A program made the translations under genes and the position numbers. Shown here piece after piece: positions 48,056 to 59,385 of a stretch of DNA of 64,000 nucleotides. Below the pieces are notes generated by a model that had not been told where the DNA came from, ran no database searches, and saw only the letters and a program-made list of their open reading frames with translations. The DNA is from Siccibacter colletis. Lineage in GTDB: Bacteria; Pseudomonadota; Gammaproteobacteria; Enterobacterales; Enterobacteriaceae. Positions within the stretch are counted from its first letter, which is position 1; every line of letters starts with the position of its first letter. The stretch covers positions 330,254-394,253 of the forward strand of contig NZ_JMSQ01000008.1 of NCBI RefSeq assembly GCF_000696575.1, written 5' to 3'.

Positions 48056-48508
48056 TTATTGTTCGTTTTTGAGTAAATTAATCCAGGATCCCACCCATTC
48101 TTCTGCCGGATCCTCGGGAATGTCATGATCGAGGACGTTGATCCTCAGCGTTTCCCCCACCGTTTTTGCCCCACATCCTTTCATCAGCGTCTCGATTTTG
48201 TCGATCGCACCGCAGAAGGTGTCATATTCGCGACTGCCAATACCGATTGCACCAAAACGTACGTTGCTCAGATCCGGACGCTGAGCGTCGAGATCATCAT
48301 AGAAAGGCTGGAGGTTATCCGGCAGATCGCCTGCACCGTGGGTGGAGGTGATGACCAGCCAGGTACCGCTTAGCGGGAGATCTTCAAGCAGCGGGCCGTG
48401 CAGCGTCTGGGTGGTAAATCCGGCATCTTCCAGTTTCTCTGCCAGATGCTCTGCTACATACTCTGCGCCGCCAAGGGTGCTGCCGCTAATAAGGGTGATC
48501 TCAGCCAT
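48056..48508 (-). CDS. mioC: MioC flavodoxin
   Basis: 150 residues (E. coli 147). FMN-binding flavodoxin with phosphate loop SGSTLGGAEYVAE and STHGAGDLPDN; implicated in biotin synthase electron supply. Its transcription enters oriC and is blocked by DnaA at the box 61-69 bp upstream. Confidence 0.97.
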   Translation of the reverse strand: MAEITLISGSTLGGAEYVAEHLAEKLEDAGFTTQTLHGPLLEDLPLSGTWLVITSTHGAGDLPDNLQPFYDDLDAQRPDLSNVRFGAIGIGSREYDTFCGAIDKIETLMKGCGAKTVGETLRINVLDHDIPEDPAEEWVGSWINLLKNEQ

Positions 48509-48568
48509 GGATACCTGCCTTTAAAGAAACGACGCATAGTGTACTCTGTGAATCGGCTGGGATCTACC

Positions 48569-48577
48569 TGTGGATAA
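48569..48577 (-). promoter_or_regulatory. DnaA box in the mioC promoter
   Basis: Perfect TTATCCACA on the minus strand, upstream of mioC, the known DnaA repression site in E. coli. Confidence 0.85.
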
Positions 48578-48590
48578 TATGGGTATAGTA

Positions 48591-48617
48591 AGCAGCGGAC
48601 GGGATCGACCCGCTGCT
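48591..48617 (-). other. Hairpin after asnC
   Basis: AGCAGCGG / CCGCTGCT 8-bp stem 28 bp after the asnC stop, without a U-tract. It may limit read-through from asnC into mioC and oriC. Confidence 0.5.
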
Positions 48618-48644
48618 GCCGTATTGCAGGAAAGGCATGTGCTG

Positions 48645-49103
48645 TCAGGGTTTGATGGTGCGCATGATCGGATTTTGCAGCGAGATCAGCGTTTCCGTTG
48701 ACTGGATTTCATCGATGGTCTGGATCTTGTTGATAAGTACCTGCTGAAGCGCATCGATGGATCGGCACATCACCTTAATAAAGATGCTGTAGTGCCCGGT
48801 GGTGTAGTACGCCTCGGTAACCTCATCCAGACTTTCCAGCTTTGCCAGCGCCGAGGGATAGTCTTTTGCACTCTTAAGGATAATGCCGATAAAGCAGCAG
48901 ACGTCATACCCAAGCTGCTTCGGGCTGATATCAATGCGCGCTCCGGTAATAATCCCCGCCTGCTTCATTTTTTCAACGCGCACGTGAATGGTGCCCGGAC
49001 TGACGCCGAACTGCTTGGCCAGTTCGGCATAGGCAGTACGTGCATTTGCCATTAACGACTCAAGGATGGCGCGGTCCAGATTATCGATCTGATAATTTTC
49101 CAT
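48645..49103 (-). CDS. asnC: AsnC, Lrp-family regulator
   Basis: 152 residues. N-terminal HTH (about 22-45: YAELAKQFGVSPGTIHVRVEKMKQ) and C-terminal RAM ligand domain. Activates divergent asnA when asparagine is low and represses itself, by analogy with E. coli. Confidence 0.98.
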   Translation of the reverse strand: MENYQIDNLDRAILESLMANARTAYAELAKQFGVSPGTIHVRVEKMKQAGIITGARIDISPKQLGYDVCCFIGIILKSAKDYPSALAKLESLDEVTEAYYTTGHYSIFIKVMCRSIDALQQVLINKIQTIDEIQSTETLISLQNPIMRTIKP

Positions 49104-49255
49104 CGGATTTCCTTATGGATAATGTCGATTCATGATTTTAATGGCCTTTAATTTAGCGTATTTAAATGCGATAAGCCTTTTTTATTAATGATTATTGAGT
49201 GTCAGTGGTTATTTATTGCTTAATCATTGGCAACAGACATCAGGAGTCAATGAAA

Positions 49256-50248
49256 ATGAAATCCGCTTACATCGCAACCCAACGTCAGATCAGCTTTGTT
49301 AAATCACACTTCTCTCGCCAGCTGGAAGAGAAGCTGGGGCTGATTGAAGTCCAGGCGCCTATCCTCAGTCGTATTGGCGATGGTACCCAGGACAACCTGT
49401 CTGGCTGCGAGAAAGCGGTACAGGTGCGGGTGAAAACCCTGCCGGAGGCGCAGTTCGAAGTGGTGCACTCCCTGGCAAAATGGAAGCGCAAAACCCTCGG
49501 GCAGCACGACTTCAGCGCTGGGGAAGGGATCTATACCCATATGAAAGCCCTGCGCCCGGATGAAGATCGTCTGACGCCGGTTCACTCTGTCTATGTGGAT
49601 CAGTGGGACTGGGAGCGCGTGATGGGCGACGGCGAACGCGATCTGGCTACCCTGAAGCGTACCGTGGAAGCGATCTGGGACGGGATCAAAGCGACCGAAA
49701 CGGCCGTGAGCGAGCAGTACGGCCTGACACCGTTCCTGCCGGCGCAGATCCATTTTGTGCACAGCGAAACGCTGCAACAGCGCTACCCGGAACTGGATGC
49801 CAAAGGCCGCGAACGCGCCATTGCAAAAGAGCTGGGTGCCGTATTCCTGATCGGCATCGGCGGTAAGCTGGGCGACGGCAAGCGTCACGATGTGCGCGCC
49901 CCGGATTATGATGACTGGACCACCGCGACCGCTGAGGGCTTCGCCGGGCTGAACGGCGACATTCTGGTGTGGAACCCGGTGCTGGAAGATGCGTTCGAGA
50001 TCTCGTCGATGGGAATTCGCGTCGATGCGCAGACGCTCAAACGCCAGCTGGCCATCTCCGGCGATGAAGATCGTCTGGCGCTGGAGTGGCACCAGTCGCT
50101 GCTGAAAGGAGAGATGCCGCAGACCATCGGCGGGGGCATCGGCCAGTCGCGCCTGACCATGCTGCTGCTTCAGCTGCCGCACATCGGCCAGGTGCAGTGT
50201 GGCGTGTGGCCAGCTCAGGTAACAGAGAGCGTATCCGGCTTGCTGTAA
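49256..50248 (+). CDS. asnA: Aspartate-ammonia ligase AsnA
   Basis: 330 residues, the E. coli length. Ammonia-dependent asparagine synthetase with a class II aaRS-like fold; [19 protein letters not shown] and GGGIGQSR (motif 3-like) are present. The ATG at 49256 is 9 nt from AGGAG; an ATG two codons upstream (49250) is too close. The stop abuts the convergent viaA stop. Confidence 0.98.
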   Translation: MKSAYIATQRQISFVKSHFSRQLEEKLGLIEVQAPILSRIGDGTQDNLSGCEKAVQVRVKTLPEAQFEVVHSLAKWKRKTLGQHDFSAGEGIYTHMKALRPDEDRLTPVHSVYVDQWDWERVMGDGERDLATLKRTVEAIWDGIKATETAVSEQYGLTPFLPAQIHFVHSETLQQRYPELDAKGRERAIAKELGAVFLIGIGGKLGDGKRHDVRAPDYDDWTTATAEGFAGLNGDILVWNPVLEDAFEISSMGIRVDAQTLKRQLAISGDEDRLALEWHQSLLKGEMPQTIGGGIGQSRLTMLLLQLPHIGQVQCGVWPAQVTESVSGLL

Positions 50249-51700
50249 TCATCCCCTGATCCGTCGTAGCAGACGGCTTCTCAACCCGGTATCGAAGCGC
50301 CAGATATGATCGAAGATGCGCATGATGCCGGGTTTTCCATAGGACGACATCGCCACCGCATGAAAACGGTGCTGCTGCACCCGCTGTAATGTCTTTACGT
50401 TCTGCACTACCTCATCCGGCAGCCGCTGGGCAATAAAGTCCGAGATCACCACCGCGTCGGCATCCACGCCATCACCGCTCTGCATCTTTTCACTGATTGC
50501 GCGAAAACAGCTGGCAAGATCGGTACCGCCGCGAAAACGCTGGCTGAGAAAGCGGATCGCCTGTTCCAGCCCATCTTCTCCCGTCAGCTCGTAGCGCACC
50601 ACTTCGCTGGAGAACAGCATAATGAAGCAGCGTCGGCGATCGGCGAGCGCAATACGCATCAGCGCCAGACAGAACGCTTTGGCGCACTGCTCGTTGAAGC
50701 CGCCCATTGAGCCAGAGGTATCCACACAGACGATAAAAGGCCCGCGCGGCTGCTCGTCCATGTCCTGATGCACTACCGGCCGCTGCGAGACTTTTTCACG
50801 CCAGGCGTCACCCGCGAGGCGGTAGGTCAGAAGTTGTTTCTCCACCAGCCGGCGATAAAACTCATACTCCAGCTCGGTAATGCCGAGCGTGGCAAGTTCC
50901 GGCGGCAGCAGGCGCAGGATGTCATCGCTCTGGTGTAAGCCTTCCACCTGCTCCGGGACGTTCGCCGGCTCGCGCACCAGCGTGCGAAAGGTTTCCATTG
51001 GCGCATCGTGAACCGGCACCGATTTCGCCTCGCGGGAGCGCCCCAGCTGCTCGGCCAGCTTCATCAGCTCCGGCTGGTTAGCCAGAAACTCGCCGTACTT
51101 CACGATCAGCTGATAATCACCGCGTTTGAGCTTACCGGCGCTCATGTCCCACAGCCTGCCGGCAGCGTGATCGTTCTCGTTCAGCGTGGCATCCAGCTGG
51201 CCGCTCAGCGTCATCCGCTCCTGCACTTCGCTGAGCAGCTGTTCGCGCTCCTCTTCTAAAACCTGCTGGCTGAGAGAGGTGGCCTGAACGATGAGACTCA
51301 GGCGCCAGCGCTGTAAAAAGAGCGTATGCAGCGCCGGGGTAAAGTGAGGGTTGTTGCCCACCAGCTGTTCTGCCTGCTGGAAAAACGGCGACCCGGTCTG
51401 ACGCAGCGCGCGCAGCGTCTCGGGGATCTGCACGATGAACTGGCTGGTGGAGAGCAGCTGCACTTTCTGATAGCTCATCACCTCCTGGGCCAGCTCCTGC
51501 GGCACGCGGGCATCGCGCAGACGGCTTTTTAACTGCTCGCGCCAGCGGGGCAGATCCTGAGTCACGGCATGCTTTAAGCGTGGAAACTTCTCGAAAAACA
51601 GCGCCAGCTGCGGAGAGGCGAGCAGGGCGATGATGATCTCCTCAATCATCTCGCCTTCGCTGATGGCCAGAACCACGTTGAGCGTATCAACGGTGATCAT
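50249..51700 (-). CDS. viaA: ViaA, VWA-domain partner of RavA
   Basis: 483 residues. C-terminal von Willebrand A domain with [22 protein letters not shown] and a helical N-terminal half. Stimulates the RavA ATPase; with RavA it modulates aminoglycoside uptake and respiratory complexes. Its start overlaps the ravA stop by 4 bp. Confidence 0.97.
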   Translation of the reverse strand: MITVDTLNVVLAISEGEMIEEIIIALLASPQLALFFEKFPRLKHAVTQDLPRWREQLKSRLRDARVPQELAQEVMSYQKVQLLSTSQFIVQIPETLRALRQTGSPFFQQAEQLVGNNPHFTPALHTLFLQRWRLSLIVQATSLSQQVLEEEREQLLSEVQERMTLSGQLDATLNENDHAAGRLWDMSAGKLKRGDYQLIVKYGEFLANQPELMKLAEQLGRSREAKSVPVHDAPMETFRTLVREPANVPEQVEGLHQSDDILRLLPPELATLGITELEYEFYRRLVEKQLLTYRLAGDAWREKVSQRPVVHQDMDEQPRGPFIVCVDTSGSMGGFNEQCAKAFCLALMRIALADRRRCFIMLFSSEVVRYELTGEDGLEQAIRFLSQRFRGGTDLASCFRAISEKMQSGDGVDADAVVISDFIAQRLPDEVVQNVKTLQRVQQHRFHAVAMSSYGKPGIMRIFDHIWRFDTGLRSRLLRRIRG

Positions 51701-53193
51701 TGCCGCGCCTGTTTAATCTGCACCGCCACGTCCTGCAGGCTGGCCTCGATACGCCCCAGCCACTCAGGATGAATAAACAGGCACTTCTGCTGCTCGCTGA
51801 AGCTCAGGTGCTGCTGGTGCCACAGGGTATCCAGCTCGTCCAGTTGCTGGCTGATCTCCTGCGGCAGGTTCTCCGGCGTCTGATGGCCCGGCAACGCCAG
51901 CCGCGTACTCTGCAGGCTGACATCGCGGATCACCAGGTACTGTGCGCTGTCCACCTCGAGCGTCAGAAGTTGAGCAAAGCCAATGCCGTTGAGCTTGCCG
52001 CGGATCTCACCGCCTTTTTGCAGCCACTGGTTTAACGCTTCACGGGGGAGGGTGATATGGATGACTTCCATATCGTGCAGTTTAAGCGGCTGCTGTAACA
52101 ACAGCGTCAGGATCTCGCCCTGCACCTCATCCGGCAGAAGGTACTGTGCCCGGCGGGCGAACATGCCGCCCTGCTTCACGACTTTCAGCGCATCGCGATC
52201 GCTCTGCTGCTGCTGGAGCTGCATCCGGCGCTGCTGAATGGCACCCAGCCGGGAAAGCATCGCGTGCTGCTGCCATCCATGTCCGGTCATCAATAATTCG
52301 AGCTGCTGCTGCATCAGTTGCAGGGTCTCGGCGTCATGCCACAGACAGTCTTTCAGCAGAATAAGATCGATGGGCGCGACGGCGCTGCGGCCCGAGAAAA
52401 AGGCGCTCGCCTGCAACAGGTGAATAGCCTTTTTCCAGCGGCGGTCAGAGACGTAGGGCGCGCCCGGCAACTCGTTAAGCTGCTGGCGCAGTGTAAAGAT
52501 CAATTCAAAGACGTGATCCGGCAGGACAACCTTGCCGATATCCTGCTGCCACTGGTGATATTCTTCATCACTAATCTGCAGACCGGGCGCAATCGGGATA
52601 GCGTTTTCATCCTGCTGGCTTATCAGCATTGAACGGAAATTGCCTTTCTCCTGCACGTTGTCGAGCCACAGACGGATCAGCATCCGGTCATACAGCGCCT
52701 CAAGACTGTTGTCGGCTTCCGGCAGTTCGTTGGAGGCGGCAACCAGCAGGCGCATCGGGATTCTCTCCTCGTGCGCACCGTTGCGAAAACGCCGTTCGTT
52801 GATGGCGGTCAGCAGGGTATTCAGAATGGCCGGGCCAGCTTTCCATATCTCATCCAGAAACACGATTTCCGCTTCCGGCAGATAACCCGCCGTCAGGCGC
52901 TCATAGCGGCCTTCATCTTTCAGCGCCTGGATAGAGAGCGGACCGAACACTTCTTCCGGCGTGGAGAAACGGGTCATCAAATATTCAAAAGCGCGGGCAT
53001 GCTGGAAGGCAAATTTGAGGCGGCGGGCAATCAGGCTTTTGGCGATGCCTGGCGGCCCGAGCAGGAACACGCTTTCGCCGCTGAGCGCGGCCAGCAGGCA
53101 AAGGTGAATGGCGTGGCTACGCTCAAACAGCCCCTTCTCCAGCGCCGCGCTGAGACGAGAAATTCTTTCCGCCAGCAAATGTGATTGAGCCAT
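51697..53193 (-). CDS. ravA: RavA, MoxR-family AAA+ ATPase
   Basis: 498 residues. Walker A GPPGIAKS (46-53), Walker [12 protein letters not shown], and sensor 1 VAASNELPE. The C-terminal triple-helical/LARA region binds the lysine decarboxylase LdcI in E. coli. First gene of ravA-viaA, divergent from kup. Confidence 0.97.
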   Translation of the reverse strand: MAQSHLLAERISRLSAALEKGLFERSHAIHLCLLAALSGESVFLLGPPGIAKSLIARRLKFAFQHARAFEYLMTRFSTPEEVFGPLSIQALKDEGRYERLTAGYLPEAEIVFLDEIWKAGPAILNTLLTAINERRFRNGAHEERIPMRLLVAASNELPEADNSLEALYDRMLIRLWLDNVQEKGNFRSMLISQQDENAIPIAPGLQISDEEYHQWQQDIGKVVLPDHVFELIFTLRQQLNELPGAPYVSDRRWKKAIHLLQASAFFSGRSAVAPIDLILLKDCLWHDAETLQLMQQQLELLMTGHGWQQHAMLSRLGAIQQRRMQLQQQQSDRDALKVVKQGGMFARRAQYLLPDEVQGEILTLLLQQPLKLHDMEVIHITLPREALNQWLQKGGEIRGKLNGIGFAQLLTLEVDSAQYLVIRDVSLQSTRLALPGHQTPENLPQEISQQLDELDTLWHQQHLSFSEQQKCLFIHPEWLGRIEASLQDVAVQIKQARQ

Positions 53194-53412
53194 AATGAAA
53201 TTGCGTCCTTACCCGGTTATAACCTGTGAAAATAAGTATAAATGTTTTGAATTTGAGCAGGTAACAGATTGATGCGACAACAGAGTCTGACGCAGCCACA
53301 TTAACCATGCCGCACGAAGGGGTACGATTTTTTTACCAATCGTGCATACTGTGCGCCTTTTTGTGGGTTCAGTGGCAACGCATCCACAGCTTTATTACTA
53401 AAAGACGGGTCT

Positions 53413-55281
53413 ATGAGTACTGATAAGAAACAATCACTCTCTGCGGTCACGCTTGCGGCTATTGGGGTGGTATATGGCGATATTGGCACCAGCCCGCTTT
53501 ATACCCTGCGTGAATGTTTGTCCGGCCAGTTTGGCTTCGGCGTAGAACGCGAGGCGGTATTCGGCTTTCTGTCTCTTATTTTCTGGCTGCTCATCATTGT
53601 CGTCTCAATTAAATATCTGAGCTTCGTGATGCGTGCTGATAACGCCGGAGAAGGCGGGATCCTGACGCTGATGTCGCTGGCCGGGCGTAATACCTCAGCG
53701 CGGATGACCTCGGTGCTGGTGATCATGGGCCTTATCGGCGGCAGCTTCTTCTATGGTGAGGTGGTGATAACCCCCGCAATCTCGGTAATGTCGGCCATCG
53801 AAGGCCTTGAAATCGCCGCCCCCTCCCTCGACCCCTATATCGTTCCGCTCTCTATTATTGTTCTCACCCTGCTGTTTATGATCCAGAAGCACGGCACCGG
53901 CATGGTGGGCAAACTGTTCGCCCCGATCATGCTGGTCTGGTTCCTGGTGCTGGCGGTACTGGGTGTGCGCAGCATCATGGGCAACCCTGAAGTGCTGCAG
54001 GCGCTGAACCCGGCGTGGGCGATTGGCTTCTTTATGGAATACAAAGCCATCTCCTTTGTGGCGCTGGGGGCAGTTGTGCTGTCGATCACCGGGGTGGAAG
54101 CGCTCTACGCCGATATGGGTCACTTCGGTAAATTACCGATTCGCGTGGCCTGGTTCTCGGTGGTGCTGCCGTCGCTGGTGCTGAACTACTTTGGTCAGGG
54201 GGCGCTGCTGCTGAAAACCCCGGAAGCGATCAAAAACCCGTTCTTCCTGCTGGCACCGGACTGGGCGCTCATTCCGCTACTGATACTGGCGACGCTCGCC
54301 ACGGTAATCGCCTCTCAGGCGGTTATCTCCGGCGTATTCTCCCTGACCCGTCAGGCGGTACGTCTGGGCTATCTTTCGCCGATGCGCATCATTCACACCT
54401 CTGAAATGGAGTCCGGGCAAATCTACATCCCCGCCATTAACTGGATGCTCTATTTCGCGGTGGTGATTGTCATTATCAGCTTTGAGCACTCCAGCAACCT
54501 GGCCGCCGCCTACGGGATTGCCGTTACCGGCACCATGGTGCTGACCACTATTCTGTCGACCACCGTGGCGCGTAAAAACTGGCACTGGAACAAGCTGCTG
54601 GTGGGGCTGATCCTGGTGGCATTTATGTGCATCGATATTCCGCTGTTCTCCGCGAACCTCAGCAAGCTGTTCTCCGGCGGCTGGCTGCCGCTGAGTCTCG
54701 GCCTGGTGATGTTCATCATCATGACCACCTGGAAAAGCGAACGCTTCCGCCTGCTGCGTCGGATGCACGAGCACGGCAATTCCCTGGAAGCGATGATTGC
54801 TTCGCTGGAAAAATCTCCGCCGGTGCGGGTGCCGGGTACTGCGGTGTATATGTCGCGCGCCCTGAACGTCATTCCGTTTGCCATGCTGCACAACCTCAAG
54901 CACAACAAAGTGCTGCACGAGCGCGTGATTTTCCTGACGCTGCGTACTGAAGACGCGCCTTACGTGCACAACGTGCGCCGCGTAACGATTGAACAGCTGT
55001 CGCCCACCTTCTGGCGCGTGGTTGCCAGCTATGGCTGGCGTGAAACGCCAAACGTGGAAGAGGTCTTCCACCGTTGCGGTCTGGAGGGGCTGAGCTGCCG
55101 CATGATGGAGACCTCGTTCTTTATGTCGCACGAGTCGCTTATCGTCGGCAAGCGCCCGTGGTATCTGCGTCTGCGCGGCAAACTCTACCTGCTGCTTCAG
55201 CGCAACGCCCTGCGCGCCCCTGACCAGTTTGAGATCCCGCCGAACCGGGTTATCGAGCTGGGAACCCAGGTCGAAATCTGA
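53413..55281 (+). CDS. kup: Low-affinity potassium transporter Kup
   Basis: 622 residues, exactly as in E. coli. About 12 TM segments in the first 440 residues (family motif [17 protein letters not shown] at 19-35) and a cytoplasmic C-terminal domain. K+:H+ symporter active at low pH. The ravA-kup gap of 219 bp must hold both promoters. Confidence 0.98.
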   Translation: MSTDKKQSLSAVTLAAIGVVYGDIGTSPLYTLRECLSGQFGFGVEREAVFGFLSLIFWLLIIVVSIKYLSFVMRADNAGEGGILTLMSLAGRNTSARMTSVLVIMGLIGGSFFYGEVVITPAISVMSAIEGLEIAAPSLDPYIVPLSIIVLTLLFMIQKHGTGMVGKLFAPIMLVWFLVLAVLGVRSIMGNPEVLQALNPAWAIGFFMEYKAISFVALGAVVLSITGVEALYADMGHFGKLPIRVAWFSVVLPSLVLNYFGQGALLLKTPEAIKNPFFLLAPDWALIPLLILATLATVIASQAVISGVFSLTRQAVRLGYLSPMRIIHTSEMESGQIYIPAINWMLYFAVVIVIISFEHSSNLAAAYGIAVTGTMVLTTILSTTVARKNWHWNKLLVGLILVAFMCIDIPLFSANLSKLFSGGWLPLSLGLVMFIIMTTWKSERFRLLRRMHEHGNSLEAMIASLEKSPPVRVPGTAVYMSRALNVIPFAMLHNLKHNKVLHERVIFLTLRTEDAPYVHNVRRVTIEQLSPTFWRVVASYGWRETPNVEEVFHRCGLEGLSCRMMETSFFMSHESLIVGKRPWYLRLRGKLYLLLQRNALRAPDQFEIPPNRVIELGTQVEI

Positions 55282-55287
55282 CGCCTC

Positions 55288-55312
55288 AACGCCTCCCCTG
55301 CGGAGGCGTTTT
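55288..55312 (+). terminator. kup terminator
   Basis: AACGCCTCC / GGAGGCGTT stem followed by TTC-TTT. Confidence 0.88.
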
Positions 55313-55352
55313 CATTTGTTAGCGCCTTGTTTCACGCCTTAAGGTAAACGTG

Positions 55353-55368
55353 AGCGAAACGTTTCGAT
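55353..55368. promoter_or_regulatory. Upstream RbsR-like operator
   Basis: AGCGAAACGTTTCGAT, a near-palindrome matching the downstream operator at 14 of 16 positions, placed 79 bp centre to centre upstream. A TGTGATCGCCATCGA-like CRP half site overlaps its right edge on the minus strand. Confidence 0.7.
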
Positions 55369-55395
55369 GGCGATCACATTTTCACATTCTGGTGA

Positions 55396-55425
55396 TTGTT
55401 TAGTGCGCACCGCTTTCTCTACACT
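55396..55425 (+). promoter_or_regulatory. rbsD promoter
   Basis: TTGTTT, an 18-bp spacer and TACACT, with the main RbsR operator immediately downstream at the expected transcription start. Confidence 0.6.
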
Positions 55426-55431
55426 GCCGCC

Positions 55432-55447
55432 AGCGAAACGTTTCGCT
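55432..55447. promoter_or_regulatory. Main RbsR operator
   Basis: Perfect 16-bp palindrome AGCGAAACGTTTCGCT, of LacI-family type and the same as the E. coli rbs operator, 14 bp before the rbsD start. Confidence 0.88.
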
Positions 55448-55460
55448 AGTGGAGTGAAAA

Positions 55461-55880
55461 ATGAAAAAAGGCACAGTACTTAACGCAGAAATTTCTTCTG
55501 TCATCTCACGTCTTGGCCACACCGATACGCTGGTGGTTTGCGATGCCGGGTTACCCATTCCTCGCGGCACCGATCGTATCGATATGGCATTAACTCAGGG
55601 CGTACCTTCCTTTATGCAGGTAGTGGAAGTGGTGACGGCAGAAATGCAGGTTGAGGCTGCTGTTCTTGCCGCGGAAATCAAACAGCATAATCCGCAGCTC
55701 CATGAAACGTTGCTTGGTCATATCAGGCAACTGCAGCAACACCAGGGAAACACCATTGATATTCGTTACATCAGTCATGAGCAGTTCAAACAACAAACCG
55801 CAGATAGCCAGGCGGTGATTCGCAGCGGGGAGTGTTCCCCGTATGCGAATATCATTCTCTGTGCCGGCGTAACCTTCTGA
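55461..55880 (+). CDS. rbsD: D-ribose pyranase RbsD
   Basis: 139 residues. Converts ribopyranose to furanose for RbsK. Catalytic His in [18 protein letters not shown] (about 17-34) and C-terminal [11 protein letters not shown]. First gene of rbsDACBKR. Confidence 0.98.
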   Translation: MKKGTVLNAEISSVISRLGHTDTLVVCDAGLPIPRGTDRIDMALTQGVPSFMQVVEVVTAEMQVEAAVLAAEIKQHNPQLHETLLGHIRQLQQHQGNTIDIRYISHEQFKQQTADSQAVIRSGECSPYANIILCAGVTF

Positions 55881-55887
55881 GGCCGAC

Positions 55888-57393
55888 ATGGACGCATTAC
55901 TACAACTCAAAGGGATCGATAAATCCTTCCCGGGCGTGAAAGCGCTTTCCGGCGCGGCACTCAACGTCTATCCGGGCCGCGTGATGGCGCTGGTAGGCGA
56001 AAACGGTGCCGGCAAATCCACAATGATGAAAGTGCTGACCGGCATCTATCAGCGCGATGCCGGCTCGCTGCTGTGGCTGGGGAATGAAACCACCTTCAGC
56101 GGCCCGAAAGCCTCTCAGGAAGCAGGCATCGGCATCATTCATCAGGAACTCAACCTGATCCCTCAGCTCAGCATTGCCGAGAACATCTTCCTCGGGCGTG
56201 AATTCGTTAACCGCTTCGGCAAAATCGACTGGAAAGCGATGCATGCCGAAGCCGACAAGCTGCTGCTGAAACTCAACCTGCGTTTCAACAGCCACCGCCT
56301 GGTGGGCGATCTGTCGATAGGCGACCAACAGATGGTCGAGATCGCCAAAGTGCTCAGCTTCGAGTCTCAGGTCATCGTTATGGATGAACCGACCGATGCG
56401 CTGACCGACACCGAAACCGAATCGCTGTTCCGGGTGATCCGCGAGCTGAAGGCCCAGGGGCGCGGCATCGTGTATATCTCGCACCGCATGAAAGAGATCT
56501 TCGAAATCTGCGATGACGTCACGGTGTTCCGCGACGGGCAGTTTATCGCCGAGCGCGACGTCGCCAGCCTGACCGAAGATTCGCTGATCGAGATGATGGT
56601 AGGCCGCAAGCTTGAAGATCAGTATCCGCATCTGGATAAAGCACCGGGCGCGGTGCGCCTGAAGGTCGACCACCTGTGTGGCCCGGGCGTGCACGACGTG
56701 AGTTTCAGTCTGCGCCAGGGGGAAATCCTCGGCGTCGCGGGCCTGATGGGCGCGGGGCGTACTGAATTGATGAAGGTGCTGTACGGTGCTCTGCCGCGCG
56801 CCAGCGGGCACGTAACCCTCGACGGCCGGGAAGTGGTAACCCGTTCCGCGCAGGATGGCCTGGCGAACGGCATCGTCTACATCTCCGAAGACCGCAAGCG
56901 CGACGGCCTGATCCTCGGCATGTCAGTGAAAGAAAACATGTCGCTGACCGCGCTGCGCTACTTCAGTCACAACGTCGGTCACCTGCGCCATAAAGATGAA
57001 CAGCAGGCGGTGAGTGATTTTATCCGTCTGTTTAATGTGAAAACCCCGTCCATGGAGCAGGCGATTGGTCTGCTGTCCGGTGGCAACCAGCAGAAAGTGG
57101 CGATTGCCCGCGGCCTGATGACGCGCCCGAAGGTGCTGATTCTGGACGAACCGACGCGCGGCGTGGACGTAGGCGCGAAGAAAGAGATTTATCAGCTCAT
57201 TAACCAGTTCAAGGCAGAAGGGCTGAGCATCATTCTGGTGTCATCCGAAATGCCGGAAGTATTAGGTATGAGCGATCGCATTATTGTGATGCATGAAGGG
57301 CATCTCGGTGGAGAATTCACACGCGAGCAGGCCACCCAGGAAGTGCTGATGGCTGCGGCCGTCGGCAAGCTTAATCGCGTGAATCAGGAGTAA
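55888..57393 (+). CDS. rbsA: Ribose ABC transporter ATPase RbsA
   Basis: 501 residues with two ABC domains. The first has Walker [10 protein letters not shown] (37-45) and LSIGDQQ; the second has [10 protein letters not shown] and [16 protein letters not shown] with [10 protein letters not shown]. The first signature and second Walker A are degenerate, as usual for this family. Walker B in the first domain reads [11 protein letters not shown]. It starts 7 bp after rbsD. Confidence 0.98.
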   Translation: MDALLQLKGIDKSFPGVKALSGAALNVYPGRVMALVGENGAGKSTMMKVLTGIYQRDAGSLLWLGNETTFSGPKASQEAGIGIIHQELNLIPQLSIAENIFLGREFVNRFGKIDWKAMHAEADKLLLKLNLRFNSHRLVGDLSIGDQQMVEIAKVLSFESQVIVMDEPTDALTDTETESLFRVIRELKAQGRGIVYISHRMKEIFEICDDVTVFRDGQFIAERDVASLTEDSLIEMMVGRKLEDQYPHLDKAPGAVRLKVDHLCGPGVHDVSFSLRQGEILGVAGLMGAGRTELMKVLYGALPRASGHVTLDGREVVTRSAQDGLANGIVYISEDRKRDGLILGMSVKENMSLTALRYFSHNVGHLRHKDEQQAVSDFIRLFNVKTPSMEQAIGLLSGGNQQKVAIARGLMTRPKVLILDEPTRGVDVGAKKEIYQLINQFKAEGLSIILVSSEMPEVLGMSDRIIVMHEGHLGGEFTREQATQEVLMAAAVGKLNRVNQE

Positions 57394-57397
57394 AATG

Positions 57398-58363
57398 ATG
57401 ACAACCCAGACTGTTTCCGGTCGCCGTTATTTCACCAAAGCATGGCTGATGGAGCAGAAATCGCTGATCGCCCTGCTGGTGCTGATTGCGATTGTCTCCA
57501 CCATGAGTCCGAACTTCTTTACCGTTAATAACCTGTTCAACATTCTGCAGCAGACCTCGGTGAACGCCATCATGGCGGTAGGGATGACGCTGGTTATTCT
57601 TACCTCGGGTATCGACCTGTCCGTCGGTTCCCTGCTGGCGCTCACCGGGGCGGTTGCCGCCTCGCTGGTGGGCATGGAAGTCAACGCGCTGGTGGCCGTG
57701 GCGGCCGCGCTGGCGGCCGGTGCTGCAATCGGTAGCGTGACCGGTGTGATTGTGGCGAAAGGGCGCGTCCAGGCGTTTATCGCCACCCTCGTCATGATGC
57801 TGCTGCTGCGCGGCGTCACTATGGTGTACACCGATGGTAGCCCGGCGAATACCGGCTTTACTGAGAATGCTGATCTGTTCGGCTGGTTCGGTATCGGTCG
57901 CCCACTGGGTATCCCGACCCCGGTCTGGATCATGGCGATTGTCTTCCTCGCGGCCTGGTACATGCTGCACCACACGCGTCTGGGGCGCTACATCTATGCG
58001 CTGGGTGGGAATGAAGCGGCGACGCGTCTGTCCGGTATCAGCGTTAATAAAGTCAAAATCATTGTTTACTCCCTGTCCGGCATGCTGGCCGCGCTGGCGG
58101 GCGTTATCGAAGTGGCACGTCTCTCGTCAGCACAGCCGACGGCGGGAACGGGTTATGAGCTGGATGCCATCGCAGCGGTCGTGCTGGGCGGTACCAGTCT
58201 GGCCGGCGGGAAAGGCCGTATCGTGGGTACGCTTATCGGTGCGCTGATCCTCGGCTTCCTGAATAACGGTTTGAACCTCTTGGGTGTTTCTTCCTATTAC
58301 CAGATGATCGTCAAAGCTGTGGTGATTCTCCTGGCGGTGCTGGTTGATAACAAAAAGCAGTAA
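57398..58363 (+). CDS. rbsC: Ribose ABC transporter permease RbsC
   Basis: 321 residues. Multi-TM permease. Of two tandem ATGs the second (57398) has a better 7-nt distance to AGGAG and gives the E. coli N-terminus [16 protein letters not shown]. Conserved GIDLSVGS and [12 protein letters not shown]. Confidence 0.97.
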   Translation: MTTQTVSGRRYFTKAWLMEQKSLIALLVLIAIVSTMSPNFFTVNNLFNILQQTSVNAIMAVGMTLVILTSGIDLSVGSLLALTGAVAASLVGMEVNALVAVAAALAAGAAIGSVTGVIVAKGRVQAFIATLVMMLLLRGVTMVYTDGSPANTGFTENADLFGWFGIGRPLGIPTPVWIMAIVFLAAWYMLHHTRLGRYIYALGGNEAATRLSGISVNKVKIIVYSLSGMLAALAGVIEVARLSSAQPTAGTGYELDAIAAVVLGGTSLAGGKGRIVGTLIGALILGFLNNGLNLLGVSSYYQMIVKAVVILLAVLVDNKKQ

Positions 58364-58389
58364 CTCACTACTTCACAGGATCTCTTAAC

Positions 58390-59280
58390 ATGAACATGAA
58401 AAAGCTGGCTACACTGGTTTCCGCCGTTGCACTGAGCGCCACCGTAAGCGCAAATGCGATGGCAAAAGACACCATCGCTCTGGTTATCTCTACCCTGAAC
58501 AACCCGTTCTTCGTGTCGCTGAAAGACGGCGCGCAGAAAGAAGCTGACAAGCTGGGCTACAACCTGGTGGTGCTGGATTCTCAGAACAACCCGGCAAAAG
58601 AGCTGGCGAACGTGCAGGACCTGACGGTTCGCGGCACCAAACTGCTGCTGATTAACCCGACCGATTCTGACGCCGTCGGTAACGCGGTGAAAATGGCGAA
58701 CCAGGCCAACATTCCGGTTATCACCCTCGACCGCGCTGCGAACAAAGGCGACGTCGTCACTCACGTTGCTTCTGATAACGTGCTGGGCGGCAAAATTGCC
58801 GGTAACTACATCGCTAAGAAAGCGGGCGAAGGCGCGAAAGTGATTGAACTGCAGGGCATCGCCGGGACGTCCGCAGCGCGCGAGCGTGGCGAAGGCTTCC
58901 AGCAGGCGGTAGCGGCACACAAATTCAACGTGCTGGCCAGCCAGCCGGCTGACTTTGACCGTACCAAAGGCCTGAACGTGATGCAGAACCTGCTGACCGC
59001 CCATCCGGACGTGAAAGCCGTGTTCGCACAGAACGACGAGATGGCGCTGGGTGCACTGCGTGCGCTGCAGACTGCCGGTAAAACCGACGTTATGGTTGTT
59101 GGCTTTGACGGCACGCCGGACGGTGTGAAAGCGGTGGAAGACGGTAAACTGGCTGCCACTATCGCGCAGCTGCCGGAGCAGATTGGCGCTACCGGCGTTG
59201 ACGCGGCTAACAAAGTGCTGAAAGGCGAGAAAGTGACGGCGAAGATCCCGGTTGACCTGAAGCTGGTTATTAAGCAGTAA
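58390..59280 (+). CDS. rbsB: Periplasmic ribose-binding protein RbsB
   Basis: 296 residues. Signal peptide [25 protein letters not shown] cleaved before KDTIALV. Type I periplasmic binding fold with ribose contacts in STLNNPFF and TLDRAAN. Feeds RbsAC and the Trg chemoreceptor. Confidence 0.98.
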   Translation: MNMKKLATLVSAVALSATVSANAMAKDTIALVISTLNNPFFVSLKDGAQKEADKLGYNLVVLDSQNNPAKELANVQDLTVRGTKLLLINPTDSDAVGNAVKMANQANIPVITLDRAANKGDVVTHVASDNVLGGKIAGNYIAKKAGEGAKVIELQGIAGTSAARERGEGFQQAVAAHKFNVLASQPADFDRTKGLNVMQNLLTAHPDVKAVFAQNDEMALGALRALQTAGKTDVMVVGFDGTPDGVKAVEDGKLAATIAQLPEQIGATGVDAANKVLKGEKVTAKIPVDLKLVIKQ

Positions 59281-59294
59281 TACGGCGTACTCCT

Positions 59295-59320
59295 CAGGCG
59301 AGCGCTAAATGCCTCGCCTG
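59295..59320. other. Hairpin after rbsB
   Basis: CAGGCGAG / CTCGCCTG 8-bp stem with flanking GATAAG, REP-like. Probably stabilises rbsB mRNA. Confidence 0.55.
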
Positions 59321-59346
59321 ATAAGACATAAAGAAAAGCATGGCAC

Positions 59347-59366
59347 GCGCCACCGTCCGGTGGCGC
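59347..59366 (+). other. Second rbsB-rbsK hairpin (attenuator-like)
   Basis: GCGCCACC / GGTGGCGC stem followed by ATTTCG, 20 bp before rbsK. May lower downstream expression of rbsK and rbsR. Confidence 0.55.
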
Positions 59367-59385
59367 ATTTCGACTGGATATCCCC

